From Aculops lycopersici (lineage: Eukaryota; Arthropoda; Arachnida; Trombidiformes; Eriophyidae), in assembly GCA_015350385.1 (NCBI GenBank), contig WNKI01000001.1, positions 4,768,451-4,832,450 on the forward strand: a stretch of DNA of 64,000 bases, in the 5' to 3' direction. Below are positions 53,707 through 63,941 of the stretch, piece by piece. Numbering within the stretch: position 1 is the first letter of the stretch; each line of letters opens with the position of its first letter. Made by a program: the position numbers and the translations under genes. The notes beneath the pieces are model-generated. The model saw only the letters and a list, made by a program, of their open reading frames with translations, was not told the origin of the DNA and made no database searches.

Positions 53707-55324
53707 GGCTAATAAGGGTGGATGGAGGTGGGATCCTAAAATTAGCGCTCCAAGACTGAATGTGAGAACCTGAGGAGGGGAGATCGATGGAATGATTAAT
53801 ATCCAAGTCTTAGGGTAGAGTTGATTTATGATTCTGTATTTAGGGTGGTAAACGTCAGACAAATGCCTCGTACTTAGCTGCATCTGTTTCAATTGGAGTT
53901 AGGACGTTCAACGTCTCCGAGTTTCCAACGAAACATCAGTCTCGTCATCTAAATTATGATCATCATGTTACCGGCGTGTCGATTATTGACACGATTTTTA
54001 ATTGAATATCTTGAGGTTAGGACTTACCTTAGATGGTCAAAATACTGGTTGATACTTTAGTTTTGATGAATTCACCTTGGATGCCCAAGGCGAATTGATG
54101 TCGAAAGTTACAGAGTTCGCGTATTTATTTGCCAAAATCTCCAACATGTGGCCGCGCATTAACGTGGTCATAGCGTGGTACACGGTAGAGTTTTCGCACC
54201 GCACAACCAGCCGGCGGCAGGTTACTCGCTGTACCGTGTGAGAAAAAATGCCTGCCCATTGCCATTGCGTTTTGCCATCCCGGCCATCCCTAGTCTGGAG
54301 CTATCACGTTGCTGTCCATTCCATTTGACGTATCGTATGATGGGAGTCGAGTGCTGGTAACACGTTACTCACTAGCAAAACGCAGCTATTCCCAGAATGA
54401 CAAGAGCAACGATGAGATAGATTATACAAGATTAGTAAGATGGCTAACTTTAAGGCTGGCTGGTCGATAATTTGGTAATAATTTGCGAATCATGTAATGG
54501 ATGCTTTAGTCGATTGACTCACAACTGAACTAGCAACGAAGCACGGCGACAGCAATAGCTACACAGTATTGGCTGTACAGTCGATTGGTTATGATTGTAT
54601 TATTTTTGTTATGTTCGCCTGCTCGCCTCTTTGTCGAGACTCTCGACTTGCAGACGGTAATGAACATGAACATGTTGAATATTTAGCATATGCAATTGAC
54701 AGTGTTAATGTTAGCTTTGCATCCAGTGCAGCAGCACGAAGAGCCTTCAATCGTATTCCTCCTCCAGTTTCTCTCGTCAGTCGGCTCGAGTAAACTCCCT
54801 TGCAAACTAGTATTCCAATCATTATAGTCGTAGTTATGGTAGTCGTTGCCATCGAGTCCTGCCGCTGCCGGCGGTCGCGGACCACAACTTGTTGAGCTAT
54901 TACTTGTTGGACTACGGGAACAATGGAGGGCGGGCAGTATTCTGGGTAACTCAGTGCCGCCCCCAACGCAATCTTTCATATGAGCGAGAAAGAAAGTTGC
55001 AGCATTCTTATCGGATCTAAATGAACTTTAAAAAGCTTGCCGAGTAACTTCCATTAATCAGATGAGCCTTTTGACTATTGCATCCCAGCAGCCCTTCAAT
55101 TGACCTCTAGACTGTCAGCTAATAACGGATGGTTGATTTGTTGAAACATTCAAGTTTAGGACAACACACAATTTGCAACATTTACACCAAATAAAGCAAG
55201 CACACAAATTACACCTGTCGCCGCGTTTACGCATCGCTTTCTCAAACCAAAACTTTCCCCTTTGGATTAGTACACGTACCACTGGTATTAGATTGATTAT
55301 ATCACACGAGAAAACAAGCAGTTA
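53707..55324. other. intergenic region, mago to aldehyde dehydrogenase
   Basis: About 1.6 kb with divergent promoters of two genes. Short open frames (for example 54569-54966, both strands) have no recognisable domain. No other feature seen. Confidence 0.4.
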
Positions 55325-56794
55325 ATGGCAATCATGAATCCCATTCTAAAGCCAGAGATCAAATACACCCAAATCTTTATTAACAATCAATTTGTAAACT
55401 CGATAAATGGCAAGACGTTTACAACAGTAAACCCGGCAACTGCCGAGGTGATTGCCGTGGTTCAGGAGGGTGACGCAAGTGACATTGACGCTGCTGTTCA
55501 GGCTGCCGTCGGGGCTTATGAGTCATGGCGTAGCATTGATGCAAGTGCTCGTGGTGACTTGCTGATGAAACTAGCTGGACTTATTATCAGGGATGCCAAT
55601 TACTTGGCATCATTGGAATCCTACAACAACGGAAAGCCCTTTGCTGATGCTCATAGAGACGTCATGAGCTCGGCCGCCTACATGAAGTACTATGCTGGAG
55701 TTGCAGATAAAGTTTGTGGCCAAGTGTTACCCGCAGACGGAAAGAAGTTTGCCTACACCACCTACGAGCCAGTAGGTATTTGTGGTGCCATTACTCCATG
55801 GAATTATCCCTTGTTGATGGTTGCCATGAAGGTAGCCCCTTGTCTTGTGATGGGCAATGTGTTGGTTTTAAAGCCTGCTGAACAAACTCCACTAACAGCT
55901 CTAGCTTTGGCCGCCCTAACGGTTGAGGCTGGATTTCCAGCTGGAATCCTGAACATAGTGCCTGGTTTTGGTCCAACTGCTGGCCAGCCCCTTTGCGAGC
56001 ACCCACTTGTTAACAAGATCACCTTTACCGGCAGCACAGTGGTTGGTAAGCTCATTCAACGAGTGGCATCGGGAACAGTGAAACGGGTATCGCTAGAGTT
56101 GGGAGGAAAGAGTCCATTGATCATCTTTCCAGATTGCGACTTGGACAAAGCGGTTATGGTTGCAAGCAAGATGGTGATGATTAATCAGGGCCAATGTTGC
56201 ATCGCTGCCTCGAGGACCTTTGTGCACGAGGACATTTATGACGAGTTTGTCAAGAGATCTGTTGAACTTGCCAAGGCGAGAAAGGTTGGAAATCCACTTG
56301 ACATCAACAACCACCAAGGGCCACAGATTGACAACGAACAGTTTACTAAAATCTTGGACTTGATTGATTCGGGCAAGAAGGAGGGCGCCAAGCTGGAGTG
56401 CGGAGGAAACAAGATTGGAGACAAGGGTTACTTCATTGAGCCCACTGTATTTTCGAACGTCACCGACGATATGCGTATTGCAAAGGAGGAAATCTTTGGA
56501 CCGGTTCAACAGCTGTTGAAGTTTAAGGATGTCGACGAGGTCCTCAAGAGAGCCAATGCCACCAGCTACGGTCTAGGCGCTGGTGTCTTTACAAACAACA
56601 TTGAGTTGGCCATGAGAGTTGTGTCGCGTCTTAACGCCGGCCAAGTCTATGTCAATAACTATTTCAATCCAAGTATCCAAATTCCCTTCGGCGGATTCAA
56701 GGAGTCAGGTATTGGCCGCGAGGGTGGACTAGACGGTCTTCGCCAGTATTACGAGATTAAGAGTGTCATTTATGACTTGCCATTCAAGCCTTGA
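55325..56794 (+). CDS. aldehyde dehydrogenase, ALDH1-like, cytosolic, 489 aa
   Basis: NAD(P)-dependent oxidation of aldehydes to acids. The protein covers the full family length (about 490-500). The cofactor-binding segment has ITPWNYPLLM and VLKPAEQTPL, then FTGSTVVGKLI. The general-base glutamate is Glu258 in LELGGKSP. The nucleophilic cysteine lies in NQGQCCIAASR (Cys291/Cys292). KEEIFGPVQ and the C-terminal PFGGFKESGIGREGG are canonical. No mitochondrial presequence precedes the ATG at 55325, so a cytosolic location is likely. The pattern is closest to ALDH1/ALDH2 (including retinal-type enzymes), but the exact subfamily cannot be fixed by eye. Single exon, with a poly(A) signal 93 bp downstream. 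Confidence 0.95.
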   Translation: MAIMNPILKPEIKYTQIFINNQFVNSINGKTFTTVNPATAEVIAVVQEGDASDIDAAVQAAVGAYESWRSIDASARGDLLMKLAGLIIRDANYLASLESYNNGKPFADAHRDVMSSAAYMKYYAGVADKVCGQVLPADGKKFAYTTYEPVGICGAITPWNYPLLMVAMKVAPCLVMGNVLVLKPAEQTPLTALALAALTVEAGFPAGILNIVPGFGPTAGQPLCEHPLVNKITFTGSTVVGKLIQRVASGTVKRVSLELGGKSPLIIFPDCDLDKAVMVASKMVMINQGQCCIAASRTFVHEDIYDEFVKRSVELAKARKVGNPLDINNHQGPQIDNEQFTKILDLIDSGKKEGAKLECGGNKIGDKGYFIEPTVFSNVTDDMRIAKEEIFGPVQQLLKFKDVDEVLKRANATSYGLGAGVFTNNIELAMRVVSRLNAGQVYVNNYFNPSIQIPFGGFKESGIGREGGLDGLRQYYEIKSVIYDLPFKP

Positions 56795-56886
56795 TCACCT
56801 TATGCATCTCTCCATCATCATTCAATTTCATCACATTATCATTGTATCATTTCCTCGAACGACGGGCAGAACTGGCATTGAAAGCT

Positions 56887-56892
56887 AATAAA
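56887..56892 (+). terminator. poly(A) signal of the aldehyde dehydrogenase gene
   Basis: AATAAA 93 bp after the stop. Confidence 0.6.
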
Positions 56893-57129
56893 ATATCCCT
56901 GAATACCATGCAGACAAATTTGTAACATCTCCTCTCAAGTTGATTAGATTGGCAACGATTGCAGGGGACCCATTTGTTTCAACATTCGCTTCTGGCGAGT
57001 CGCTGTGACGAGAGCAAACGAGCAACACCATGTGCACTTTTTTCCCAAAATAAAAACACGCGTCAAATTTATTCCACAAATTTATTCCTTGAGACCTAAT
57101 GGGATCGACAGTCTATTCAACCGTTTGAA

Positions 57130-57591
57130 ATGTCCAAGGCTACTCATCTATTGCTCAAAGGTTTAAGATCTATTTTGGGTAAAAAGATAGTGCCTTTAAA
57201 GGATGAAGCGCGTTTCATGGGCAAGGATAAATATGGAAACATCTATTACGAAATTGACAAGCCGGGAAATGCAAAGCGTCCAGTTCAAAGATTTTTCAAC
57301 CGGGAGACCTTAGATGAAAATAAAGCTCTAGTTGACTATGCCCATGTCCCGCCTGCATGGGATGCTTGGTTGAGATTTAGACGAAAAGAAGCACCAAGTG
57401 AACTTGAGATTACCGAAAGCGAGGAATATTTCAAGATACAACAGGAGTTGGCCGAGAAGAAGAAGGTAGAGGAGGGCGATAAACCAAAAGTAAATAACAA
57501 ATCTAGTCGGGGCATTGATCCAAAACAGAAGACTTTCAAAGGTCCAATTAAATTCAATCCTGAAGCTGGTCCTGGTGAGGAGAGCAGATAA
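57130..57591 (+). CDS. NDUFAF2: NDUFAF2 (mimitin), complex I assembly factor, 153 aa
   Basis: Mitochondrial assembly chaperone for the NADH:ubiquinone oxidoreductase N-module, a paralogue of subunit NDUFA12. Recognisable text: KDKYGNIYYEIDKPGNAKRP near residues 32-51, RFFNRETLDENKALVDYAHV, PPAWDAWLRFRRKEAPS, then a charged C-terminal tail. Length is close to the human protein (about 169). The ATG at 57130 begins MSKATHLLLKGLRSILG, an amphipathic start consistent with mitochondrial import. Single exon. The last 41 nt fall inside the duplicated 667-bp block, and the last 38 nt overlap the antisense METTL5-derived exon. Confidence 0.88.
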   Translation: MSKATHLLLKGLRSILGKKIVPLKDEARFMGKDKYGNIYYEIDKPGNAKRPVQRFFNRETLDENKALVDYAHVPPAWDAWLRFRRKEAPSELEITESEEYFKIQQELAEKKKVEEGDKPKVNNKSSRGIDPKQKTFKGPIKFNPEAGPGEESR

Positions 57592-58217
57592 TCCGCCACA
57601 AGTCGACATCAATATCAACGCTCTTTCTCTTGTGAAATTTATATGTGTTATCTAGGTTATACCTAATCTGGACCACTGGTTTTCCCTCGACTGCCCATCG
57701 TTTACAATTGCCTAGGATGAACTGTTTTGTGTATGTTCAAAGGAGACTCGTTATGATTAGCACTCAGCATGAATTGGAAGGACTAGTTAATTAAAATGTT
57801 TGAGTTTTAGTAGAAGACAGTAACTTACATCTCGCGTGCTAGACTTATGCAAACTATACACACTCCCATCAGTCAATTCAATTGCCCTCTTGAGGAAGAT
57901 CATATCTAACCCTGCATTATTTTTTGTACCAAATGGCGGATTCATCACAACAGTATCAAACTTTTTACCTAATAGTTGTAGAGAGCCATCACTATCTGGC
58001 TGCGTAATGTCTGCTTGGATGAAATTAACCTTCTCGCAAGCTTTGTACGCCCTCAGGCCGAGATTCTGAATATTATCATTATCATTATCGACATCGTCGT
58101 CGTCATCTTCGCCAAATATATCAATCACATTCTTGAGACCACACTCGATAGCTTTGCGATCAATATCAACGCCAAACACCATTTGAGCTCCACACATGAC
58201 ACTACCTAATGAGAGTC
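57551..58217. repeat. 667-bp direct repeat, left copy
   Basis: Pairs with 61810-62476 at a constant offset of 4259 bp. I compared the copies line by line and saw only three substitutions, all within the first ~30 bp (NDUFAF2 coding end); the remaining ~640 bp look identical. It contains the end of NDUFAF2 and the 3' part of METTL5. Confidence 0.95.
57554..58217 (-). pseudogene. METTL5: 5'-truncated METTL5 copy
   Basis: Antisense copy of the METTL5 3' part: exon 1 remnant 57829-58217, GTAAGT...CAG intron 57722-57828, exon 2 57554-57721 ending TGA. Homology to the intact copy begins at RLSLGSVMCGAQMVFGVDID and breaks off at 58217, so the N-terminal targeting segment and most of SAM motif I (ADLGCGTG) are missing. 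The catalytic NPPFGTKNN remains. Without motif I it should not bind S-adenosylmethionine. Upstream of the break the frame continues only into unrelated sequence with a GTG. Its last 38 nt lie antisense to NDUFAF2 coding sequence, which probably reflects the ancestral convergent arrangement. Confidence 0.85.
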
Positions 58218-58858
58218 GGTGGTTGGGGCACAATTCCACAATCCCATAGCCATCGTTGGGGTGTGTTTTTTAAATTTCCAACAAACTTTTAAACATGCAG
58301 ACCGTCGACGCGGACGAACGAGCAAGCAAAATATTAACTAGACACTAATATTTACACAATATTCTATCATTATTGGCCACAAATTGATGGCGATTGAAGA
58401 GAATACTGGTCGAGGTAAAATAATCAATTGATCAAATGAGCCTAATTGACCGACATGATAGTTGTAACTCATAAGATTTATCACTCAATGTTTTAGTCTT
58501 TTCCTCGCAACTGAAGCGTAGAAGTCAAGAAGTAACTTGTATAACAGATTTTGTATTGAATAGAAAAACAAACTGAACTTTAAGTCATGCTGAATTAATG
58601 CAGTGGAATGAAGCAATATCATCAGTTCAGTATTTTCATATGCTAGCTCACATGTCGATGCCAGGAAGTCGCTAGGTCCCGCAAAAAATCAACCATGTTG
58701 AAAAACTGACTAAAAGATTTCATTCATTTCCTTTCTAAGAATCAAATTCAAAAGAACAAAACAGCAAACCAAACTCATGACTTTTTACTAATTGACAACT
58801 CAAACTAAACCACCCCAAATTGGTGTCAATATTTTGGCAACCGCTGAAAATTGCAAAC
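58218..58858. other. 5' flank of the X11/Mint gene
   Basis: 640 bp between the end of the left repeat and the X11 start codon. AT-rich; presumably promoter and 5' UTR. No gene seen. Confidence 0.4.
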
Positions 58859-61219
58859 ATGGACTCCATAGATTTTGTCAACATGAACCTAATTGACATG
58901 GACTGCATTCATGTTGTACCAAACAATCGCATACCTGACGACAGTTACATAGAACGATTGTTTCCAAAATGCTCGCCAAAACAAGACATTGATAGTAGAA
59001 ATAATCAAGACAACAATGACGACGATTCAAGTCCGACCAAGACCAATAACAATAGGAATAAACACCGGAGACGCCGAAGACTTCGCGCGCGAAAACCAAA
59101 GCAGACAATGAGAGATCAATTAGCGAGCACCAGCAACAATAGCGATGATATCAATATCAAGAATAATAATGCCAACACCACAAATATTATAAATTTACCC
59201 AATCTCGATTCAAACGGATCGGGCTCGACGACTGGTTTAAACTCTCTGCCCTCGCGGCCGTCAATCCTGCAATTCAATACTCTTTCAGATGCTGATAGTT
59301 ACCCAGAAGATAGGATTGAGGTCAACCCTTCGACACTAACGAATATCAGCCTAGATACACAACAACCCCCGACTGGTCGTAGTTTCAGCAACCAAAGATT
59401 AGATGCCAACGAGACCTCAGCCACCTCAACAACGATCATCTCAGCCAACTCGATCAACACTAGTGATACAAACAATAACGATAATAATAACAACAGTAAC
59501 AACCAGAAGACTGATGCTCTATCGTCGCGAGTTATATCAACAATAATCTCGGCGTCTATATTTCCTCGTCTCGACGAGGGATTATCAAGTGACGCAGTAG
59601 ATTCAGATGGTGACATTCCGAACAACGGCGAGGTTTCAAGATTGAATGAGGATCTAGCGGAAGCCGACGATGAGGACGACGAGCTAGTGACCAAATCGAC
59701 GAGAAGTAAGTCGAATCGAACTAAGCAAGGCCAAGAGCATCAGCAGCGAGCCAACACTAAAGTGCCCATCAGATCGGCAACTAGAGCTTCTTTAAATAGG
59801 CTAGCAAATTCAGGTTTAGAAGGAATTGCCAACAACAAATCCAAGACCTCAACAAACCTGAGCACCAATAATCGTCCATCCAGCGACACTGATATTGAGA
59901 CTGACCGACTGCTAGGAACACAGAGACAAAAGATGCACAACGATAAGCGCCACAAGGATGTTATGTTTAGCGAGACCAACAACAATGACCTTCACCAATC
60001 AACCTCTTTGTCGAGCCAAAAGACATATAATAACAATGGGTCCCACAATGGAGCAAACTTTAGAGAAGTTTTGATTGAGGGTGTCCTATTCCATGTCAAG
60101 TATCTCGGCTCAACGCATAGCGACTGCGAGGGTCGTGGAGAGAAAGAGGATCGCATTAACCAAGCTGAGATGGCCGTCCACGAGGTAAAGTTGAGAAATT
60201 GTGAGACTAATCAGGCAATAGATGTTCAATTGTTTATATCAACGGAGAAAATTATGGTCTTGAACAATAGACACCGGGAGCTGCTGATGGACCACTCGCT
60301 CCGAACAATATCCTACATTGCGGATATTGGTGACGCGATTGTGTTGATTGTAAAGACCAAATCAAGTGGTAGCTCTACGACATTTAGTGATAACCAACAC
60401 CAACGAGGATCTCGGATTAGTTGCCATGTTTTTGAATCGAGTGAATCTCACACAATCACCAAGTCTATTAGCCAGGCGTTTCAATTGGCCTACACTGAGC
60501 TGTTGAAAGCAAATGGATCCTCAGGTGGTAGTGGTAGCAATGGCAACATAGCTAACCTGACGAATGGATCCTCTTACTCGCACAAAGAGTTGGAATATCA
60601 ACAAGTCTTGAATTCACAAGAGATGTCAACTGAGGAGTTGGAGATGTATTCGAGGCGCGAAAACCAACGTGAGGTCATTGTGCCGAAACAGGTGGGCGAA
60701 ATCATCGGGCTGAGTATAGTTGAATCGGGGTGGGGTAGTGTGTTGCCAACGATTGTGATCGCAAACATAAAACAGGACGGTCCGGCTGATAAGTGCAAGA
60801 AATTGTCCGTTGGATACCAGATACTTTCAGTCAACGGCATAAGCCTTGTGGGCTTGCCACTGGCCGAGTGCCAGGAGATACTGCAGAAGACTAAACAGCA
60901 AAGTGTAGCTCGACTCTCGGTGGTTCCTGGCCCTATCACTGTAGAGGTGAAGATCAAGCGACCGGATACAAAATATCAGCTCGGGTTTAGTGTGCAGAAT
61001 GGAGTTATTTGCAGTCTTCTGAGGGGTGGCATCGCCGAAAGGGGCGGGGTTCGAGTAGGTCATAGGATCATGTCGATCAATGGAACTACCGTGGTTGGGG
61101 CTCCGCATGACAAGATAGTGAACATGCTGGCCAACTCAGTGGGCGAGATTCGTATGATTACCTGCCTGACCTCCTTATACAAACTCATACTCGGCGAAGA
61201 GAAGCCGATCTACTTCTAA
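58859..61219 (+). CDS. APBA: X11/Mint (APBA) adaptor with PTB and two PDZ domains, 786 aa
   Basis: Neuronal and epithelial adaptor that binds APP-type NPxY tails through its PTB domain and organises membrane trafficking through its PDZ pair. The N-terminal half is disordered (Asn/Ser/Thr-rich, acidic stretch EADDEDDELV). The PTB domain is at about residues 398-553 (LIEGVLFHVKYLGSTHSDCE, AEMAVHEVKL, ISYIADIGDAIVLI, CHVFES). PDZ1 is at about 603-690, with GWGSVLPTIVIANIKQDGPA, and PDZ2 at about 692-775 (YQLGFSVQNGVICSLLRGGI). The C-terminal end EEKPIYF resembles the conserved family tail that folds back on PDZ1. I chose the ATG at 58859 (MDSIDFVNMN); upstream is only a TTG. The whole gene is one exon and sits between the two 667-bp direct repeats. 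Confidence 0.95.
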   Translation: MDSIDFVNMNLIDMDCIHVVPNNRIPDDSYIERLFPKCSPKQDIDSRNNQDNNDDDSSPTKTNNNRNKHRRRRRLRARKPKQTMRDQLASTSNNSDDINIKNNNANTTNIINLPNLDSNGSGSTTGLNSLPSRPSILQFNTLSDADSYPEDRIEVNPSTLTNISLDTQQPPTGRSFSNQRLDANETSATSTTIISANSINTSDTNNNDNNNNSNNQKTDALSSRVISTIISASIFPRLDEGLSSDAVDSDGDIPNNGEVSRLNEDLAEADDEDDELVTKSTRSKSNRTKQGQEHQQRANTKVPIRSATRASLNRLANSGLEGIANNKSKTSTNLSTNNRPSSDTDIETDRLLGTQRQKMHNDKRHKDVMFSETNNNDLHQSTSLSSQKTYNNNGSHNGANFREVLIEGVLFHVKYLGSTHSDCEGRGEKEDRINQAEMAVHEVKLRNCETNQAIDVQLFISTEKIMVLNNRHRELLMDHSLRTISYIADIGDAIVLIVKTKSSGSSTTFSDNQHQRGSRISCHVFESSESHTITKSISQAFQLAYTELLKANGSSGGSGSNGNIANLTNGSSYSHKELEYQQVLNSQEMSTEELEMYSRRENQREVIVPKQVGEIIGLSIVESGWGSVLPTIVIANIKQDGPADKCKKLSVGYQILSVNGISLVGLPLAECQEILQKTKQQSVARLSVVPGPITVEVKIKRPDTKYQLGFSVQNGVICSLLRGGIAERGGVRVGHRIMSINGTTVVGAPHDKIVNMLANSVGEIRMITCLTSLYKLILGEEKPIYF

Positions 61220-61809
61220 ATTCCAAACCGAGACACCTGTCATGAGTAAAGCTAACCATGTTATTGAATAGCGTCGTTTCCGCTTACGTAGTAAATCAAA
61301 GATATTTTTGTTTATCAAAGTCTCAAAGCTAAGTTAAATCGACTTGATCACTATGGTCACTTTTCCCTCGAAGATAAGCCAAGCGATCTATGCAACTCAA
61401 CTTGACCACGGTTAAGTAAAGTTGAGGAGACTCTTGTGCTTCGTATTGCTTGGTAACAAACACGCGCAAAATGTGACCCCAAATTTTCTAGGCCTAAAAA
61501 TTTTCAGCTCAAATTTAGGCGACACTCTTCTTCACCTCTGCTAGCTTATCTTGTCATCTTTTCAAAGGCTGAAGCGACCCTCTGCAGCCGCCTGACGTGT
61601 TGACAAATCTTCAATCTGAGCCGTCGGTTTCCAACCGAACACAGACGTTGGGTTTGAGCCTCACAAATGTAAAATGGTACTTTTTTAGAATCAGGCTCAA
61701 GTTTAGACTTTAGTGCTCAAGTATCCCGTTTCTAGCGAACAAACAGAGACCTATGAGGAAGAAAAAGAGAGCGGAAAACTGCCGACACCGAGCGAGAGGA
61801 GAAATGAAG
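61220..61809. other. 3' flank of X11 up to the right repeat
   Basis: 590 bp without a gene; no AATAAA seen. It ends with a purine-rich segment (61740-61809) that directly abuts the right-hand repeat. Confidence 0.4.
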
Positions 61810-62476
61810 AATTTAATCCTGAAGCTGGTCTTGGCGAGGAGAGCAGATAATCCGCCACAAGTCGACATCAATATCAACGCTCTTTCTCTTGTGAAATTTA
61901 TATGTGTTATCTAGGTTATACCTAATCTGGACCACTGGTTTTCCCTCGACTGCCCATCGTTTACAATTGCCTAGGATGAACTGTTTTGTGTATGTTCAAA
62001 GGAGACTCGTTATGATTAGCACTCAGCATGAATTGGAAGGACTAGTTAATTAAAATGTTTGAGTTTTAGTAGAAGACAGTAACTTACATCTCGCGTGCTA
62101 GACTTATGCAAACTATACACACTCCCATCAGTCAATTCAATTGCCCTCTTGAGGAAGATCATATCTAACCCTGCATTATTTTTTGTACCAAATGGCGGAT
62201 TCATCACAACAGTATCAAACTTTTTACCTAATAGTTGTAGAGAGCCATCACTATCTGGCTGCGTAATGTCTGCTTGGATGAAATTAACCTTCTCGCAAGC
62301 TTTGTACGCCCTCAGGCCGAGATTCTGAATATTATCATTATCATTATCGACATCGTCGTCGTCATCTTCGCCAAATATATCAATCACATTCTTGAGACCA
62401 CACTCGATAGCTTTGCGATCAATATCAACGCCAAACACCATTTGAGCTCCACACATGACACTACCTAATGAGAGTC
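61810..62476. repeat. 667-bp direct repeat, right copy
   Basis: Same orientation as 57551-58217. It starts with the last 12 codons and stop of NDUFAF2 and then runs through METTL5 exon 2, its intron and most of exon 1. Confidence 0.95.
61812..61850 (+). pseudogene. NDUFAF2: NDUFAF2 3' remnant (last 12 codons)
   Basis: Reads FNPEAGLGEESR and TAA, against FNPEAGPGEESR and TAA in the intact gene. No other NDUFAF2 sequence precedes it. It marks the left end of the duplicated block. Confidence 0.85.
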
Positions 62477-62687
62477 TGCCAGTTCCGCAACCCAAGTCGG
62501 CGACAAACTTTCCATCGAGATCATTGTAGGTGAGATCAATTGTGTTCAATATCATTGCCGCAATGTGCGGCGGCGTTGCATATTGCTCCAGGCCAAGTTT
62601 GGGACTTTCAAACTCGTCGAGCTCTTGCAAATAAGACTCTAGCTGCTTCACAGACAATTTTCTCCTATTGTTGGTAGATGATGACAT
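61813..62687 (-). CDS. METTL5: METTL5-like rRNA N6-adenosine methyltransferase, two exons, 255 aa
   Basis: Exon 1 is 62088-62687 and exon 2 61813-61980; a 107-nt GTAAGT...AACAG intron separates them in phase 0. METTL5 with TRMT112 methylates a specific adenosine of 18S rRNA. Conserved segments: LESYLQELDEFESPKLGLEQ, YATPPHIAA, SAM motif I ADLGCGTGRLS, catalytic NPPFGTKNNAGLDM, and YSLHKSSTR at the splice. Exon 2 has the family C-terminal signature TYKFHKRKSVDIDVDL. An acidic insert (GEDDDDDVDNDNDN) sits after motif I and accounts for part of the extra length (human 209 aa). I prefer the ATG at 62687 (MSSSTNN); an in-frame ATG at 62732 would add 15 residues. Much of both exons lies in the duplicated block. 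Confidence 0.9.
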
Positions 62688-62732
62688 CTGAGGGTAAACT
62701 TTTGCTACGATCGCGTGGCCTCGAATACACAT

Positions 62733-63941
62733 GTGAGCCTCATCAGAAGCGAGCTACCTCTATCTCTTGAACTCTGGGCGTAGAGAATCCTGTTTGTTTT
62801 GGCATGTGCTGCTACTGTTGTTGTTGTGGCTGCTACCACCGCTGCTGTACTTGCAAAGAGCTACAAGTGGTTAGCTTGCCAGAAACTCAATGGCCCAATG
62901 CAAAGTAATGCCGCTGTTTTAGCAAGCAACTCTGTCTGTCGGCCAGTCGTCTCGCTCTCTTGCAACTTGCAGTCCTTGGATCTGTTGCCTTAGATGGTAC
63001 AATAAATTCTAATCGTCGCGGTAGTCGTCTGAATATGCTATCACATTGACGACATCAAAGTCCTTTCTTATTTCACTTTTGTCGTCACTCAAGCTTATGG
63101 GAAAAACATCACTTCAGAATGTTGCTTTAGTAAGTGAGAGTCTCTTTCTAAACCTCTTTATGCTACTTCTTCTATGACAATAATAATAATAAAATATATC
63201 CTCAGAAAACCCTCATTGGAGATCTCGGGGCGTCAAAATTGACGTCGCAGTTCTACACTGCCGTGTGTTTGCCCCATTCGATTTGGTCTGTGTGCAAAGT
63301 TGGCGGCTGTTAGAGTTATAATCGTGAATGTGTATGGTTTATTCGTGTGCTACAGTATTTATATGAAGAGATCTTATCCCGCCACACCCTCTTGCTCATC
63401 CGTGGAGCCCGCTGACCGAGCTGGCAGGAGTGATCGTATCTCCAACAGCGGCGAGCGGCATGTTTTTTCCAGCAGCAGAAACAAGCCAGCAGTACCAGCA
63501 GCGACCCGCTAACCATGTCCATTGGATTGAAGTGGAAACCCATCACACACACATACAAACAGACAGCATACAAGATCTACGGCTGGCGAGCCAGAAATGA
63601 ATTGAAATAATCATCTCCAGCCAAAGAAAAAGAGAGTAACACAATGATTACTATCAACATCATTACATATTATCATTATTAGCATCGTTATTATTAGCTA
63701 TTCTATCAACAACTATCATATTAACATATAAGACTAATAGAGCATCATAATTATCATTCAAAATATTGGGCTTTTTAGTCCACATTTGCCTATTTCTTGT
63801 ACAAAATATTCTCCTCTTGTTCAACTTTCAGCATTGAAGTAGGGAAACTTCAAATCCTCTCATTATTATTATTATCATCACTATCATTAACATTATCATA
63901 ATTATTCCAAGCAAAGATAACTTAAAAAAACATCAATCACC
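62733..63941. other. intergenic region between METTL5 and the PP6R gene
   Basis: About 1.2 kb. It should contain the two divergent promoters. AT-rich near 63640-63900 with TTATTATTA repeats. No gene seen; short frames have no domain. Confidence 0.4.

Noticed and set aside
53707..53892. N-terminal extension of mago nashi by 62 residues
   Set aside because: It begins at TTG, is not conserved, and the family starts near MDEFYLRYYVG. Treated as 5' UTR.
58859..61219. X11 as a processed retrocopy
   Set aside because: No poly(A) tract at its end, the flanking duplications are 667 bp rather than 7-20 bp, and many other genes here are also intronless.
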